Shown: positions 44,308 to 54,262, counted from the first letter of the stretch. The stretch is 64,000 nt of DNA from Variovorax paradoxus (GCA_016806145.1 CP063167.1:1732501-1796500); one strand, 5' to 3'. Notes: generated from the sequence alone by a model not told the origin. A program made the numbers and translations.

Positions 44308-45113
44308 ATGACAACCCCCTCCGTCTCCACCACCGCCGTCGCCGACGACGTGCTGCTGCGCGTCAGCGGCCTCGGCGTGCGCTTCGGCGGCATCGTGGCG
44401 CTCGACGGCATCTCCTTCGAGGTGCGCCGCGGCCAGATCTGCGGGCTGATCGGTCCCAACGGGGCCGGCAAGACCACGCTGTTCAACTGCCTGAGCCGCA
44501 TCTACACGCCGGCCGCGGGAGCTATCGTGTTCGACGGCGTCGACCTGCTCGCGCAGCCGCAGCACGCGATCGCGGCGGCGGGCATCGGCCGCACCTTCCA
44601 GAACGTGGCGCTGTTCCCCGCGATGACGGTGCGCGAGAACGTGATGGTGGGCCGCCATTGCCGCACCGGCACCGGCTACCTCGCCAATGCCTTTCGCCTG
44701 CCCTCGGTGCGGCGCGAGGAGGCCGAGGTGCGCGAGCGCACCGAGCGGCTGCTGGCCCTGCTCGACCTCTCGGCGCTGGCCGAGACGCCGGTGAAGAACC
44801 TCTCGTTCGGCACCCGCAAGCGCGTGGAGATGGCGCGCGCGCTGGTGGCCGATCCCAAGCTGCTGCTGCTCGACGAACCGGCGGCCGGCCTCAACCACGA
44901 GGAGGTCGACGGGCTGCGCCAGCTGATCCTCGACGTGCGCGAGCGCTTCCACGTGACCGTGCTGCTGGTCGAGCATCACCTGAACCTGGTGATGCGCGTG
45001 TCCGACCAGGTGGTGGCGATGAACTTCGGCCGCAAGATCGCCGACGGACCGCCCGCGCAGGTGCAGGCCGACCCGGAAGTGGTGCGCGCCTACCTCGGCA
45101 CGGAGACCGCCTG

Positions 45114-45114
<1 letters not shown>
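44308..45114 (+). CDS. livG: Branched-chain-type ABC ATPase, LivG family
   Basis: 268 residues. Walker A LIGPNGAGKTTLFNCLSRIY, ERTFQ-like GIGRTFQNVALFPAMTVREN, signature NLSFGTRKRVEMARALV, Walker B LLLLDEPAAGLNHEE, H-loop LLVEHHLNLVMRVSDQV. First gene of a G-F-H-M cassette that has no binding-protein gene. The next gene starts on the A of its TGA stop. Confidence 0.95.
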
Positions 45115-45827
<713 letters not shown>

Positions 45828-45842
45828 CCAGGACCCCACCCC

Positions 45843-46715
45843 ATGTACAGCCTGCTGCAACAGATCGCCTCCGGCATCGCCATGGGCGGCATCTACGCCT
45901 GCCTCTGCCTGGCGCTGGTGATGATCTACCAGTCCACCCACCACATCAATTTCGCGCAGGGCGAGATGGCGATGTTCTCCACCTTCATCGCCTTCCTGCT
46001 GCTGAAGTGGGGCCTGCCGTACTGGGCCGCCGCGCTCGCCACGCTGGCCTTCGGCTTCGTGGCCGGCTTCGCCATCGAGCGGCTGGTGCTGCGGCCGCTG
46101 GGCGACGTGCCCGAGCTCTCGGTGATCGTGGTCTTCATCGGCCTGTTCGTCGGCATCAACTCGCTGGCCGGCTGGATCTTCGGCCACCAGCTCGAACCGT
46201 TCCCGAGCCCGTTCCCCGACAAGCTGCCCGGCGGCAGCACGCTGATCTCGGGCCACGAGCTCGGCACGGTGGCGGTGGTGCTGCTGGTGATGGCGCTGCT
46301 CTATGCCTTCCTGCGCTTCACCAAGGTCGGGCTCGCGATGCGCGCCTCGGCCGAGAACCCGGTGTCCTCGCGCCTCGCGGGCATCCCGGTGTCGCTGATG
46401 CTCTCGCTGGGCTGGGGCCTGTCGGCGCTGATCGGCGCGGTGGCCGGGCTCATGGTGGCGCCCGTGGTCTTCCTCGAGCCCAACATGATGGGTGGCGTGC
46501 TGATCTACGCCTTCGCGGCGGCGCTGCTCGGCGGCATCGACAACCCCTGGGGCGCGGTGGCCGGCGGGCTGATCGTGGGCGTGGTCGAGAACCTCGCGGG
46601 CACCTACCTCGTGGGCACCGAGCTCAAGCTCACGCTGGCCCTGGTGCTGATCGTGGCCGTGCTGCTGGTGCGGCCCTCGGGCCTGTTCGGCCGCAAGCTG
46701 GTGGCGAGGGTCTGA
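45843..46715 (+). CDS. livH: Branched-chain-type ABC permease, LivH family
   Basis: 290 residues, about eight helices. IASGIAMGGIYACLCLALVM, QSTHHINFAQGEMAMFSTF (Gln in the NFAHG position, common in this subgroup), and coupling loop GLAMRASAENPVSSRLAGIP. Two bases separate it from LivM. Confidence 0.94.
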   Translation: MYSLLQQIASGIAMGGIYACLCLALVMIYQSTHHINFAQGEMAMFSTFIAFLLLKWGLPYWAAALATLAFGFVAGFAIERLVLRPLGDVPELSVIVVFIGLFVGINSLAGWIFGHQLEPFPSPFPDKLPGGSTLISGHELGTVAVVLLVMALLYAFLRFTKVGLAMRASAENPVSSRLAGIPVSLMLSLGWGLSALIGAVAGLMVAPVVFLEPNMMGGVLIYAFAAALLGGIDNPWGAVAGGLIVGVVENLAGTYLVGTELKLTLALVLIVAVLLVRPSGLFGRKLVARV

Positions 46716-46717
46716 CG

Positions 46718-47755
46718 ATGTCGGCCTTGCCCTTCTCTCCCGACCAGGCACCGGCCCTGGCCGCCGACGCCGCGCCCGTGCGCTCGCCCTGGCGCATCGC
46801 CGCCTTCGCGCTGCTGGCCGTCGCATCGCTCGCGCTGCCCTTCGCGCTGTCGGACTACCGCCTCTTCCTCGTCACCATGACGCTGATCACCGCCATTGGC
46901 GTGCTCGGCCTCAACATGCTGGTGGGCTACAACGGTCAGCTCTCGCTGGGCCATGGCGCGCTGTACGCGCTCGGTGCCTACGTCACCGCGGTGCTGATGG
47001 AGCACGGCGGCTTCGCCTGGTGGGCCACCCTGCCGGTGTCGGCCGCGGTGTGCTTCGGCTTCGGCTTCCTGTTCGGCTGGCCGGCGCTGCGGCTCAAGGG
47101 CCACTACCTCGCGCTCGCCACCTTCGCGCTGGCGCTGGCCACGCCGCAGCTGCTCAAGCACAAGGCGCTCGAGCAATGGACCGGTGGCGTGCAGGGCATC
47201 GTGCTGATGAAGCCCGAGGCGCCCTTCGGCCTGCAGCTGTCGGCCGACCAATGGCTCTACCTGGTGGTGCTGGCGATCGCGGCGCTGATGTTCGTCTGCG
47301 CCTGGAACATGCTGCGCGGCCGGCTGGGCCGCGCCACGATCGCCATCCGCGAGCAGCCGACCGCCGCGGCCGCGATGGGCGTCAACGTGCCGCACGTGAA
47401 GGCCATGACCTTCGGCATCAGCGCGCTCTACACCGGCGTGGCCGGTTCGCTCGGCGCCATCGCCACCGCCTTCGTGGCGCCCGACAGCTTCGGCATGTTC
47501 GTGTCGGTGTTCTTCCTCGTGGGCGTGGTGGTGGGCGGGCTCGGCACCATCTCGGGCGCGCTGGTGGGCGCGGCCTTCATCCAGTTCATACCGAACGTCG
47601 CCGACCAGATCTCGAAGTCGGCGCCCTCGGCCATCTTCGCGGGCTTCCTGATCCTGTGCATGTTCCTGATGCCGCAGGGCTTCGTGGGGCTGGTGCGCAG
47701 CGTGCTGCGGCGCCTGCGCGGCGGCGCGGCCCCACGTCCCCGTCGAGGGGACTGA
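46718..47755 (+). CDS. livM: Branched-chain-type ABC permease, LivM family
   Basis: 345 residues. LGLNMLVGYNGQLSLGHGAL is the conserved LivM motif; WPALRLKGHYLALATFALAL and the coupling segment TIAIREQPTAAAAMGVNVPH follow. The last seven codons (PRPRRGD) and the stop lie inside a REP-like repeat, so the natural C-terminus appears to have been rewritten by the repeat. Confidence 0.94.
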   Translation: MSALPFSPDQAPALAADAAPVRSPWRIAAFALLAVASLALPFALSDYRLFLVTMTLITAIGVLGLNMLVGYNGQLSLGHGALYALGAYVTAVLMEHGGFAWWATLPVSAAVCFGFGFLFGWPALRLKGHYLALATFALALATPQLLKHKALEQWTGGVQGIVLMKPEAPFGLQLSADQWLYLVVLAIAALMFVCAWNMLRGRLGRATIAIREQPTAAAAMGVNVPHVKAMTFGISALYTGVAGSLGAIATAFVAPDSFGMFVSVFFLVGVVVGGLGTISGALVGAAFIQFIPNVADQISKSAPSAIFAGFLILCMFLMPQGFVGLVRSVLRRLRGGAAPRPRRGD

Positions 47756-47757
47756 CG
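47735..47757. repeat. REP-like repeat overlapping the livM stop codon
   Basis: A single copy of the unit found at 10362-10384, in opposite orientation, differing by one base (GCGTCAGTCCCCT[T/C]GACGGGGAC on the minus strand). The TGA of livM (47753-47755) is part of the unit. Confidence 0.75.
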
Positions 47758-47787
47758 CGAACGACCGCCTGAGAGAAAGTCCTTTCC

Positions 47788-48111
47788 ATGCCCCGTGCCA
47801 TCTACATCCATCCCGACGGCCAGCGCACCGAGCTCGAGGTCGCCGACGGCCAGAGCCTGATGCTGGCCGCCACCAGCCACGACCTGCAAGGCATCGTCGG
47901 CGACTGCGGCGGCGTCATGAGCTGCGCCACCTGTCACGTGATCGTCGACGAGGCCTTCATCGACAGGCTGCCGCCCGCGGTCGACACCGAGAACCAGATG
48001 CTCGACTACACGGCCGCACCGCGCGAAGCGGGCAGCCGGCTGTCGTGCCAGATCGTCATGAGCGAGGCGCTCGACGGCATCGCCGTTCGCATCGCCGACC
48101 CTCAACTGTAA
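47788..48111 (+). CDS. [2Fe-2S] ferredoxin, adrenodoxin/putidaredoxin type
   Basis: 107 residues. Cluster cysteines Cys40, Cys46 and Cys49 in GDCGGVMSCATCHV and Cys87 in RLSCQI. The spacing C-x5-C-x2-C and the VDTENQMLD helix are typical of P450-serving ferredoxins. It is the likely electron donor to the P450 at 50906 and perhaps to the one at 9091, since neither has another ferredoxin nearby. No ferredoxin reductase gene is visible in the window. Confidence 0.94.
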   Translation: MPRAIYIHPDGQRTELEVADGQSLMLAATSHDLQGIVGDCGGVMSCATCHVIVDEAFIDRLPPAVDTENQMLDYTAAPREAGSRLSCQIVMSEALDGIAVRIADPQL

Positions 48112-48155
48112 GAACACAAGTTCCAAGAGCCGACATCAACACGGAGAAACGCTTC

Positions 48156-48812
48156 ATGCAAGCCACCGCAACCGACAACAGCACCAAGCCCAAGGCCCCG
48201 CTGACACCGAACCCCGGCCTCACGCCGATGATGCTGAACCATGCGGCCTGGGTCACGCCCGACGCGGCGGCCACCACCGACTTCTACACCCGCATCATGG
48301 GCATGGAGCTCGCGAGCACGGTGCTCGACGACAGCGTGCCCTCGACCGGCGACGCAATTCCCTACTTCCACATCTTCTTCCGCATGGGCGACGGCTCCAC
48401 GCTGGCCTTCTTCGAGGCGCCGGGCGTGCCCGCGCCCTCGAAGTCCAGCCATCCGGCCTACGACATCTTCAACCACATCGCGCTGCAGGCGAAGGACCGC
48501 GCCGAGGTGACGAAGTGGTACGAGTGGCTGACCTCGCAGGGCGTGGAGGTGATCGGGCCGACCGACCACAAGGGCCTGATCCTGTCGATCTATTTCCACG
48601 ACCCGGCCGGCGTGCGCCTCGAGATCACCACGCCGCTGGACAAGGAATGGAACCGCCACACCGACAAGGGCTATGCCGACCTCAAGCTGTGGGAGGACTG
48701 CAAGCGCAAAGCCAAGGCCGAGGGCCGCGACGTGCCCGAGGCGCTGCTGGAACTGATCCAGGACGTGCGCAAGCGCTACGGCGGCGGCCACGGCGAGAAG
48801 GCCGGCGAGTGA
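48156..48812 (+). CDS. VOC-superfamily (glyoxalase / extradiol dioxygenase fold) protein
   Basis: 218 residues from ATG 48156. Two beta-alpha-beta-beta-beta modules: LNHAAWVTPDAAATTDFYTR begins the first, FNHIALQAKDRAEVTKWYEW the second, ending in DPAGVRLEITTP. The His, His and Glu at these points are the usual metal ligands. A C-terminal helical tail (KLWEDCKRKAKAEGRDVPEA) is extra. It could be a ring-cleaving dioxygenase or an isomerase/epimerase; sequence alone does not decide. Confidence 0.87.
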   Translation: MQATATDNSTKPKAPLTPNPGLTPMMLNHAAWVTPDAAATTDFYTRIMGMELASTVLDDSVPSTGDAIPYFHIFFRMGDGSTLAFFEAPGVPAPSKSSHPAYDIFNHIALQAKDRAEVTKWYEWLTSQGVEVIGPTDHKGLILSIYFHDPAGVRLEITTPLDKEWNRHTDKGYADLKLWEDCKRKAKAEGRDVPEALLELIQDVRKRYGGGHGEKAGE

Positions 48813-48825
48813 ACGGCGCGGCGGC

Positions 48826-49293
48826 ATGACACCGATCGAACTGCGACCCCTCTTCACGATCAAGGCCCAGGTCACGGCACCGGCCCAGCTCGTGGGCGCC
48901 GTGCCACATGGTTACACGCGGCGCGTGATGTGCGTGAGCGGCGGCCGCTTCGAAGGCGAGCGGCTGCGCGGCCGGGTGCTGCCCGGCGGTGCCGACGTGG
49001 TGCTGGAGCGGCCCGACGGCGGCCTGCACCTCGATGTGCGGCTGGTGCTCGAGGTCGAGGGCGGCGGGCTGGTCTACATGACCTACAGCGGACGCCGCAA
49101 CGGGCCCACGCCCGAGGTCATGCGCAAGATCGTGAATCGCGAGCCGATCGCGCGCGGCGAGGACTACTTCCGCGTCGCGGTGCAGTTCGAGACCGCGGCG
49201 CCGGGGCTCGAATGGCTCAACGACCGCATCGCGGTCGGCACCGGCACGCGCGAGAGCGACGGGCCCGTGTACGACGTGTGGGAAGTCGCATGA
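48826..49293 (+). CDS. DUF3237 family protein
   Basis: 155 residues. IELRPLFTIKAQVTAPAQLV, CVSGGRFEGERLRGRVLPGG, VYMTYSGRRNGPTPEVMRKI and DYFRVAVQFETAAPGLEWLN are the DUF3237 (UPF0311) landmarks, a lipocalin-like barrel. Members often sit in aromatic or terpenoid catabolic operons; no established reaction. Its stop overlaps the next SDR start (ATGA), so it is made together with that enzyme. Confidence 0.88.
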   Translation: MTPIELRPLFTIKAQVTAPAQLVGAVPHGYTRRVMCVSGGRFEGERLRGRVLPGGADVVLERPDGGLHLDVRLVLEVEGGGLVYMTYSGRRNGPTPEVMRKIVNREPIARGEDYFRVAVQFETAAPGLEWLNDRIAVGTGTRESDGPVYDVWEVA

Positions 49294-50078
49294 AGCGCTT
49301 CGAGGGCCGGGCCGCCATCGTGACCGCCGCGGCCTCGGGCATCGGCCGCGCCATCGCGCTGCGGCTGCATGCCGAGGGCGCGCGCGTGCTCGCGGTCGAC
49401 ATCAACGCCGAGGGGCTCGCGCAACTGCCGCGCGACGAGCAGCTGCAGGTCTTCGCCGCCGACGTCACGGCCGACGGCGCGCCGCAGGCCATCGTCGACG
49501 AATGCATGGAGCGCTTCGGCGACCTGCGCGTGCTGGTCAACAACGCGGGACTGGGCAACTGCCCGCCGTTCCACGAGACCACCGACGACGACTACCGCGG
49601 GTTCGCCGACATCAACCAGAAGGCCACCTTCATGGTCACGCGCGCGGCCTTCCCGGCGCTGATCGCGGCGCGCGGCGTGGTGCTCAACATCGCGTCCACG
49701 CTGGGGCTGGTGGGCTACCGACGGCAGGCCGTGTACTCGATGGCCAAGGCCGGCGTCATCGGCCTCACGCGCAACCTCGCGGCCGACTATGCCGACCAGG
49801 GCATCCGCGTCAACGCGATCGCGCCCGGCATCATCGCCACGCCGCAGACCGCGGGGCGGCTGAACACCGCGCGCTTCCAGGCCACCATCGTCGGCACCAC
49901 GCCGATGGGCCGGCCCGGCCTGCCCGAGGAGGTGGCCGGCGCGGCCGCCTTCCTGTGCAGCGACGACGCGGGCTACGTCACGGGCCAGGTGCTGGCCGTC
50001 GACGGGGGCCAGACCACGAGCGCTTACATCAGCGAACCGCTGGTGCAGTGCTGGGCCGAGGCCCATCCGGACCGCTGA
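49290..50078 (+). CDS. SDR-family oxidoreductase
   Basis: 262 residues. AAIVTAAASGIGRAIALRLH has Ala-Ala-Ala at TGxxxGIG (TAAASGIG). DINAEGL gives the NAD-type Asp, VLVNNAGLGNCPP, ASTLGLVGYRRQAVYSMAK, RVNAIAPGIIATPQT. The altered glycine motif (TA in place of TG) is seen in some SDRs. ATGA overlap with the DUF3237 gene. Confidence 0.92.
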   Translation: MKRFEGRAAIVTAAASGIGRAIALRLHAEGARVLAVDINAEGLAQLPRDEQLQVFAADVTADGAPQAIVDECMERFGDLRVLVNNAGLGNCPPFHETTDDDYRGFADINQKATFMVTRAAFPALIAARGVVLNIASTLGLVGYRRQAVYSMAKAGVIGLTRNLAADYADQGIRVNAIAPGIIATPQTAGRLNTARFQATIVGTTPMGRPGLPEEVAGAAAFLCSDDAGYVTGQVLAVDGGQTTSAYISEPLVQCWAEAHPDR

Positions 50079-50095
50079 ATTCCAGGAGTCTTTTC

Positions 50096-50860
50096 ATGCG
50101 CATCGCACTCATCACCGGCGCCGCTGGCGGGCTGGGGCTGGCCAGCGCGCGGCGGCTGGCCGAGGATGGCCTCACCGTCGCCGTGGCCGACCTGCATGCG
50201 GGGGCCGCCGAGCGCGCCGCCGCCTCTCTGCCAGGCCAGGGCCACATCGGCCTGGGCTGCAACGTGGCCGACGAGGACAGCGTGCGCGCCGCCTTCGACA
50301 CGGTGCAGGAGCGGCTCGGCAGCGTCGGCGTGCTGGCCTGCTTCGCCGGCATCCTCAGCGCCCAACCCGCGCCGGGGCGCTTGCCCACGGTCGACATCAC
50401 GCTGCAGGAGTGGGACACCGTGCTGCGCGTGAATGCGCTCGGCACCTTCCTCTGCGTGCGCGAGATGCTGCGCCGCTGCGGCGACCAGGCCATCGAGCAC
50501 GGCCGCATCGTCACCGTGGCCTCGCTCGCGGGGCAGATGGGCGGCATGCAGAGCGGCGCGGCCTACAGCGCCTCGAAGGGCGCGGTGCTCGCGCTGTCGA
50601 AGGTGGTGGCGCGCGAGGCCGCCGCGCTGGGCATCACCGTCAACACCGTGGCGCCGGGACCGATCGACACGCCGATGCTGCACCAGACCGTGCCCGAGGC
50701 GCAGCGCGGCCAGAAGTACCTCGGCACCGCGGCCGTGCCGCTGGGCCGCATCGGCACGCCCGAGGAGATCGCGGCCGCGGTGTCCTACCTTGTGTCGCCC
50801 GGCGCCGGCTTCGTGACGGGCGCCACGATCGACGTCAACGGCGGCATGTCGATGCGCTGA
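50096..50860 (+). CDS. SDR-family oxidoreductase
   Basis: 254 residues from ATG 50096 (CAGGAG upstream). IALITGAAGGLGLASARRLA, ADLHAGAAE, LACFAGILSAQPA (FAG where NAG is usual), ASLAGQMGGMQSGAAYSASK, VNTVAPGPIDTPML. The catalytic Ser, Tyr and Lys are all present. Confidence 0.92.
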   Translation: MRIALITGAAGGLGLASARRLAEDGLTVAVADLHAGAAERAAASLPGQGHIGLGCNVADEDSVRAAFDTVQERLGSVGVLACFAGILSAQPAPGRLPTVDITLQEWDTVLRVNALGTFLCVREMLRRCGDQAIEHGRIVTVASLAGQMGGMQSGAAYSASKGAVLALSKVVAREAAALGITVNTVAPGPIDTPMLHQTVPEAQRGQKYLGTAAVPLGRIGTPEEIAAAVSYLVSPGAGFVTGATIDVNGGMSMR

Positions 50861-50905
50861 CGCTCGCTTCCTCTTCCAAGAACACCCACGCCAGGAGACT
50901 TCCCG

Positions 50906-52156
50906 ATGAATGCCATTGCCGGTTGCCCCTTTCATGCGGGGACCTCGCCGTCCGCCGACTTCAAGCCCTACTTCAGCCCCGAGCTGCATGCGGCCTTCGA
51001 GACCCAGCGGCGCGACGAGCCCGTGTTCTGGTGCGAGGAGATCGGCTACTGGGTGCTGACCAAACACGCCGACGTCTACAGCGTGCTGCACGACGGCGCG
51101 CGCTTCTCGTCGCAGAACACCACGCGGCCCGTGACGCCGATGCATCCCGATGCGCAGGCGATCCTCAAGGAGGGCGGATATGCGCAGACCGGCAGCCACT
51201 CGAGCCTCGACGGCGCGGTGCACAAGCGCATCCGCGGCGTGACCGGCCAGGTGCTGAACCTGCGCGAGTTCGTCAAGCTCGACGGCCACGTCCGCCGGCT
51301 CGTGAACGAGGCCATCGACCGCGTCGAGGGCAAGGATGCCGTCGACCTGCTGCGCGAGGTCAACTACGAGTTGCCGGCGCAGGTGGTGTTCAAAGTGCTG
51401 GGCATTCCCGACTCGGATATTCCGAACGTCAAGCACTGGGCCGGCGCGCGCAGCGTGATCGACTTCAGCCCCGCCACCCATGCCGAGCAGCTCGAGGGCG
51501 CGCGCAACATGGTGGCGTTCTGGCAGTACTGCACCGAGATGGTCCGCGAGCGCGAGAAGCATCCGCAGGACGACTTCACCAGCCGCATGCTCGAGATCCG
51601 CAATGGCGACGACGCCGTGATGACCATTCCCGAGATCATCACCCACACCTTCGGCGTTGCCTTCGCGGGCCACGAGACCACCACCAACCAGCTCACCAAC
51701 ACCTTCCGCAGCCTGCTCGAGAACCGCGAGCAGTGGGAGGCGCTGTGCGCCGATCCTTCGCTCGCGGCCAACACGGTGGAGGAGGGCATGCGCTATGCGG
51801 GGGCCGTGATCGGCTGGCGCCGCATCGCGCTCGAGGACGTGGAGTTCCGCGGCGTGACGATCCCGAAGGGCGCGCCGATCGTGCTGTCCTTCGCCTCGGC
51901 CAACCGCGACGAGGAGGTGTTCGAGAACCCGCAGCGCTTCGACATCCGCCGTGCCAACGCACGCAAGCAGCTCACCTTCGGCAACGGCGTGCACTTCTGC
52001 CTGGGCGCGCCGCTCGCGCGGCTCGAGATGAAGATCGTGTTCGAGGAGTTCGCCAAGCGCTTCCCGCGCATGCGGCTGGTCGAGCCCGACCGCGCGACGC
52101 ACCTGCACACTTTCGTGTTTCGCGCGCCGAGCGCGCTGGAGGTCGCGCTGCAATGA
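50906..52156 (+). CDS. Cytochrome P450
   Basis: 416 residues. I-helix FAGHETTTNQLTNTF, ExxR in EEGMRYAG, heme loop LTFGNGVHFCLGAPLARLE, and meander FASANRDEEVFENPQRFDI. All canonical, in contrast to the P450 at 9091. Soluble bacterial class I enzyme needing a ferredoxin, most simply the one at 47788 in the same operon. Substrate unknown. Its stop overlaps the following SDR start (ATGA), suggesting that the hydroxylated product is oxidised by that SDR. Confidence 0.95.
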   Translation: MNAIAGCPFHAGTSPSADFKPYFSPELHAAFETQRRDEPVFWCEEIGYWVLTKHADVYSVLHDGARFSSQNTTRPVTPMHPDAQAILKEGGYAQTGSHSSLDGAVHKRIRGVTGQVLNLREFVKLDGHVRRLVNEAIDRVEGKDAVDLLREVNYELPAQVVFKVLGIPDSDIPNVKHWAGARSVIDFSPATHAEQLEGARNMVAFWQYCTEMVREREKHPQDDFTSRMLEIRNGDDAVMTIPEIITHTFGVAFAGHETTTNQLTNTFRSLLENREQWEALCADPSLAANTVEEGMRYAGAVIGWRRIALEDVEFRGVTIPKGAPIVLSFASANRDEEVFENPQRFDIRRANARKQLTFGNGVHFCLGAPLARLEMKIVFEEFAKRFPRMRLVEPDRATHLHTFVFRAPSALEVALQ

Positions 52157-52938
52157 GCGCGCCCGTGTTCGAAGGCCAGGTGGCCGTGGTCACCGGCGGT
52201 GCCAGCGGCGTGGGCCTGGCGCTCGCGCGCCAGCTGCTCGAGGCCGGCGCGCGCGTCGCCATCGTCGACCGCGACGAGGCCGCGCTGGACCGCGCGCTCG
52301 AGGGGCTCGATGCATGCGATGCGATCGGCGTCGCGGCAGATGTCGCGCAGGAGGCCGACGTGCGGCGCTACGTCGACACGGCGCTGCGCAAGTTCGGCCG
52401 CATCGACCTGTTCCACAACAACGCCGCCATCGTCGGCCCGCAGTCCTCGCTGCTCGAGTTCCGCATGGAGGACTTCGAGCTCATCTTCGCGGTCAACGTG
52501 CGCGGCGTGCTGCTCGGCATGCAGGCCGTGGCGCGCGCGATGCGCGATCAGGGTGGCGGCACCATGGTCAACACCGCCTCGGTGTCGGGCCAGCGCAGCA
52601 GCCGCGCCGAGGCCGGGCTCGGCGTCTACGGCGCCTCGAAGGCCGCGGTGATCCGCATGACGCAGCAGGCGGCACTCGAGTTCGCGCCGCTCGGCATCCG
52701 CATCAACGCCATCTGCCCGGGGCCGATCGACACGCCGCTGTTGCGCAGCACCTTCCTGGTCGACGGCCGCACCGAGGCGCAGGCCGAGGCCGCGCTGAAG
52801 CAGCACTTCCTGAACCAGCCGCTCCGACGCGCGGCGACCGCGCAGGAGGTGGCGAACCTGGTGTTCTGGCTGTTGGGGCCGCAGGCGAGCTTCGTGACGG
52901 GTGGGGTTTACAACGTGGATGGGGGGATGACGGCCTGA
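52153..52938 (+). CDS. SDR-family oxidoreductase coupled to the P450
   Basis: 261 residues. VAVVTGGASGVGLALARQLL, VDRDEAAL (NAD-type), LFHNNAAIVGPQSS (HNNA variant of NNAG), ASVSGQRSSRAEAGLGVYGA with the following SK, INAICPGPIDTPLL. Last gene of the operon; ATGA overlap with the P450. Confidence 0.92.
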   Translation: MSAPVFEGQVAVVTGGASGVGLALARQLLEAGARVAIVDRDEAALDRALEGLDACDAIGVAADVAQEADVRRYVDTALRKFGRIDLFHNNAAIVGPQSSLLEFRMEDFELIFAVNVRGVLLGMQAVARAMRDQGGGTMVNTASVSGQRSSRAEAGLGVYGASKAAVIRMTQQAALEFAPLGIRINAICPGPIDTPLLRSTFLVDGRTEAQAEAALKQHFLNQPLRRAATAQEVANLVFWLLGPQASFVTGGVYNVDGGMTA

Positions 52939-52954
52939 GCGAATGACGGTAGCC

Positions 52955-52989
52955 TTGAGATGCCTATTCGATACATATAAAATATGCAT
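52955..52989 (+). promoter_or_regulatory. Promoter and probable autoregulatory operator of the PemK/MazF-type module
   Basis: -35 TTGAGA (52955-52960), 17-base spacer, -10 TAAAAT (52978-52983), both 5 of 6 to consensus. The -10 is embedded in a near-palindrome ATACATAT-AAA-ATATGCAT (52971-52989), an unusual AT-rich island in this GC-rich region. Antitoxin-type autorepression is inferred. Confidence 0.7.
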
Positions 52990-53012
52990 CCTGTACCCAT
53001 CTCGGAGGCCCC

Positions 53013-53282
53013 ATGCCCGCCACCACCAACCAACAATCGCTGAAGCTGAACTTCAAGGATGACACGCTGACCACTGTGTCCAGAGATGCATTGCGGGCGC
53101 TGGCCAAGAAGCTGGGCTTCAACGAAACGCAGACGGTCTTGTACGCACTCGCAAGACTGCGAGACGAGGTCTTCGTCGAGCAGGACGGAGAGCGCCTGGT
53201 TCCGCTCACGAAGACGCAGCATCAGGCCATCGCGCAGGCCGAACCGAGGAAGAAGGGCAAGGTCATCGATTCGCTGCTGTGA
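53013..53282 (+). CDS. Probable antitoxin of a PemK/MazF-type module
   Basis: 89 residues, preceded by CGGAGG. LKLNFKDDTLTTVSRDALRA then LAKKLGFNETQTVLYALARL suggests a ribbon-helix-helix-like fold, with a basic tail (EPRKKGKVIDSLL). It is not a recognisable MazE; the call rests on its size and its GTGA overlap with the toxin gene. It would neutralise the toxin and repress its own promoter. Confidence 0.75.
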   Translation: MPATTNQQSLKLNFKDDTLTTVSRDALRALAKKLGFNETQTVLYALARLRDEVFVEQDGERLVPLTKTQHQAIAQAEPRKKGKVIDSLL

Positions 53283-53704
53283 GCGGGCTCTACTGGAAGC
53301 CTCGGCCGCGGCTCGGGGACATCGTCGAATGCTGCTTTCCGCAGCAGGTGGGCGTTCCCGGTCCCAAGAATCGTCCGGCATTGGTGCTGCAGGTGGAAGA
53401 AGCGGCCGACGACCCGAGCGGCTCGGTGGTGGTGGTCGCGTATGCCACCTCGCAGAACACCTCGATGGTGTACCCGGGAGAGTTCGTCATCGAGGCCAGC
53501 GAAAAGACGGGCCTGACCAAGGCAACCAAGTTCGATCTGGTCAATCATCATCGTCTTCCCTTCGATGACGCCTGGTTCGCGCCCGCGCCCGGAAAGACGC
53601 CGAGGTATCCGCGGCGCGGACGGCTCGACCTGCAGGATGGGGTGGTGAAGCGCAAGCTGCAGTCGGCCATTCTGGAAGCCAGGAGCCAGCCCAAGGGCTT
53701 CTGA
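53279..53704 (+). CDS. PemK/MazF-family toxin
   Basis: 141 residues from GTG 53279, overlapping the antitoxin stop (GTGA). PRLGDIVECCFPQQVGVPGP, KNRPALVLQVEEA and VVVVAYATSQNTS correspond to the PemK/MazF beta-barrel core (GD-V, RPALVL, TSQ). It is about 25 residues longer than MazF, with a basic C-terminal tail. Family members are endoribonucleases that arrest growth. Confidence 0.82.
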   Translation: MSGLYWKPRPRLGDIVECCFPQQVGVPGPKNRPALVLQVEEAADDPSGSVVVVAYATSQNTSMVYPGEFVIEASEKTGLTKATKFDLVNHHRLPFDDAWFAPAPGKTPRYPRRGRLDLQDGVVKRKLQSAILEARSQPKGF

Positions 53705-53816
53705 GGCAGCGTCGCAGCCAACGAAAACCGGCTTGTCGACGCCTTCGCAATGCGTGCATGAGCGGCTACAGTCCGCCTCGGCCCCGGCAAGCGCCGCGAG
53801 GTCGCGGAGGATCCCG

Positions 53817-54236
53817 ATGCTCCCTATCGTCGTCGCACTCGCCGCCACCGTCGTCCTGCTGGTCTGGATGGGCTTCTTCATGATGGGCTCGCTGCCGCTG
53901 CTCGTGCTCAAGCACGACACGCCGCTGGACGGACGCTTCATCCGCGGCCTGTTCAACGTCTACTACGTGGCGGTGATCCTGACGGCGAGCGCCGCGGCGC
54001 TCAGCTATGTCTGGTCGGGCAAGCTCGTCTTCGCGCTCGGGGCCGCGGTCATCGGCGGGCTGGCCTTCGCCTTGCGGGGCTGGATCATCATCCCGCGCAT
54101 GGACGCGCTGCGCGGCACGATCCCGGGCGTCGATGCCTCGATCGTCGCGTTCCGCAAGCTGCACATCGCGGGGATGCTGGTGAACGTCGCACAGCTGGCG
54201 ATGGTGGCCTGGGCACTGACGCAATTGAAGATGTGA
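53817..54236 (+). CDS. Small integral membrane protein of unknown function
   Basis: 139 residues from ATG 53817 (GGAGG at spacing 6). Four helices: MLPIVVALAATVVLLVWMGF, then VYYVAVILTASAAALSYVW, LVFALGAAVIGGLAFALRGW and LHIAGMLVNVAQLAMVAWAL. The conserved-looking RGWIIIPRMDALRG and FRKLHIAGMLVN recall DUF4149/TMEM205-like proteins, but I cannot confirm this. It sits between the two toxin-antitoxin modules. Confidence 0.75.
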   Translation: MLPIVVALAATVVLLVWMGFFMMGSLPLLVLKHDTPLDGRFIRGLFNVYYVAVILTASAAALSYVWSGKLVFALGAAVIGGLAFALRGWIIIPRMDALRGTIPGVDASIVAFRKLHIAGMLVNVAQLAMVAWALTQLKM

Positions 54237-54262
54237 CGGGGGCCTCGGCCCGGCGCCGCGAT

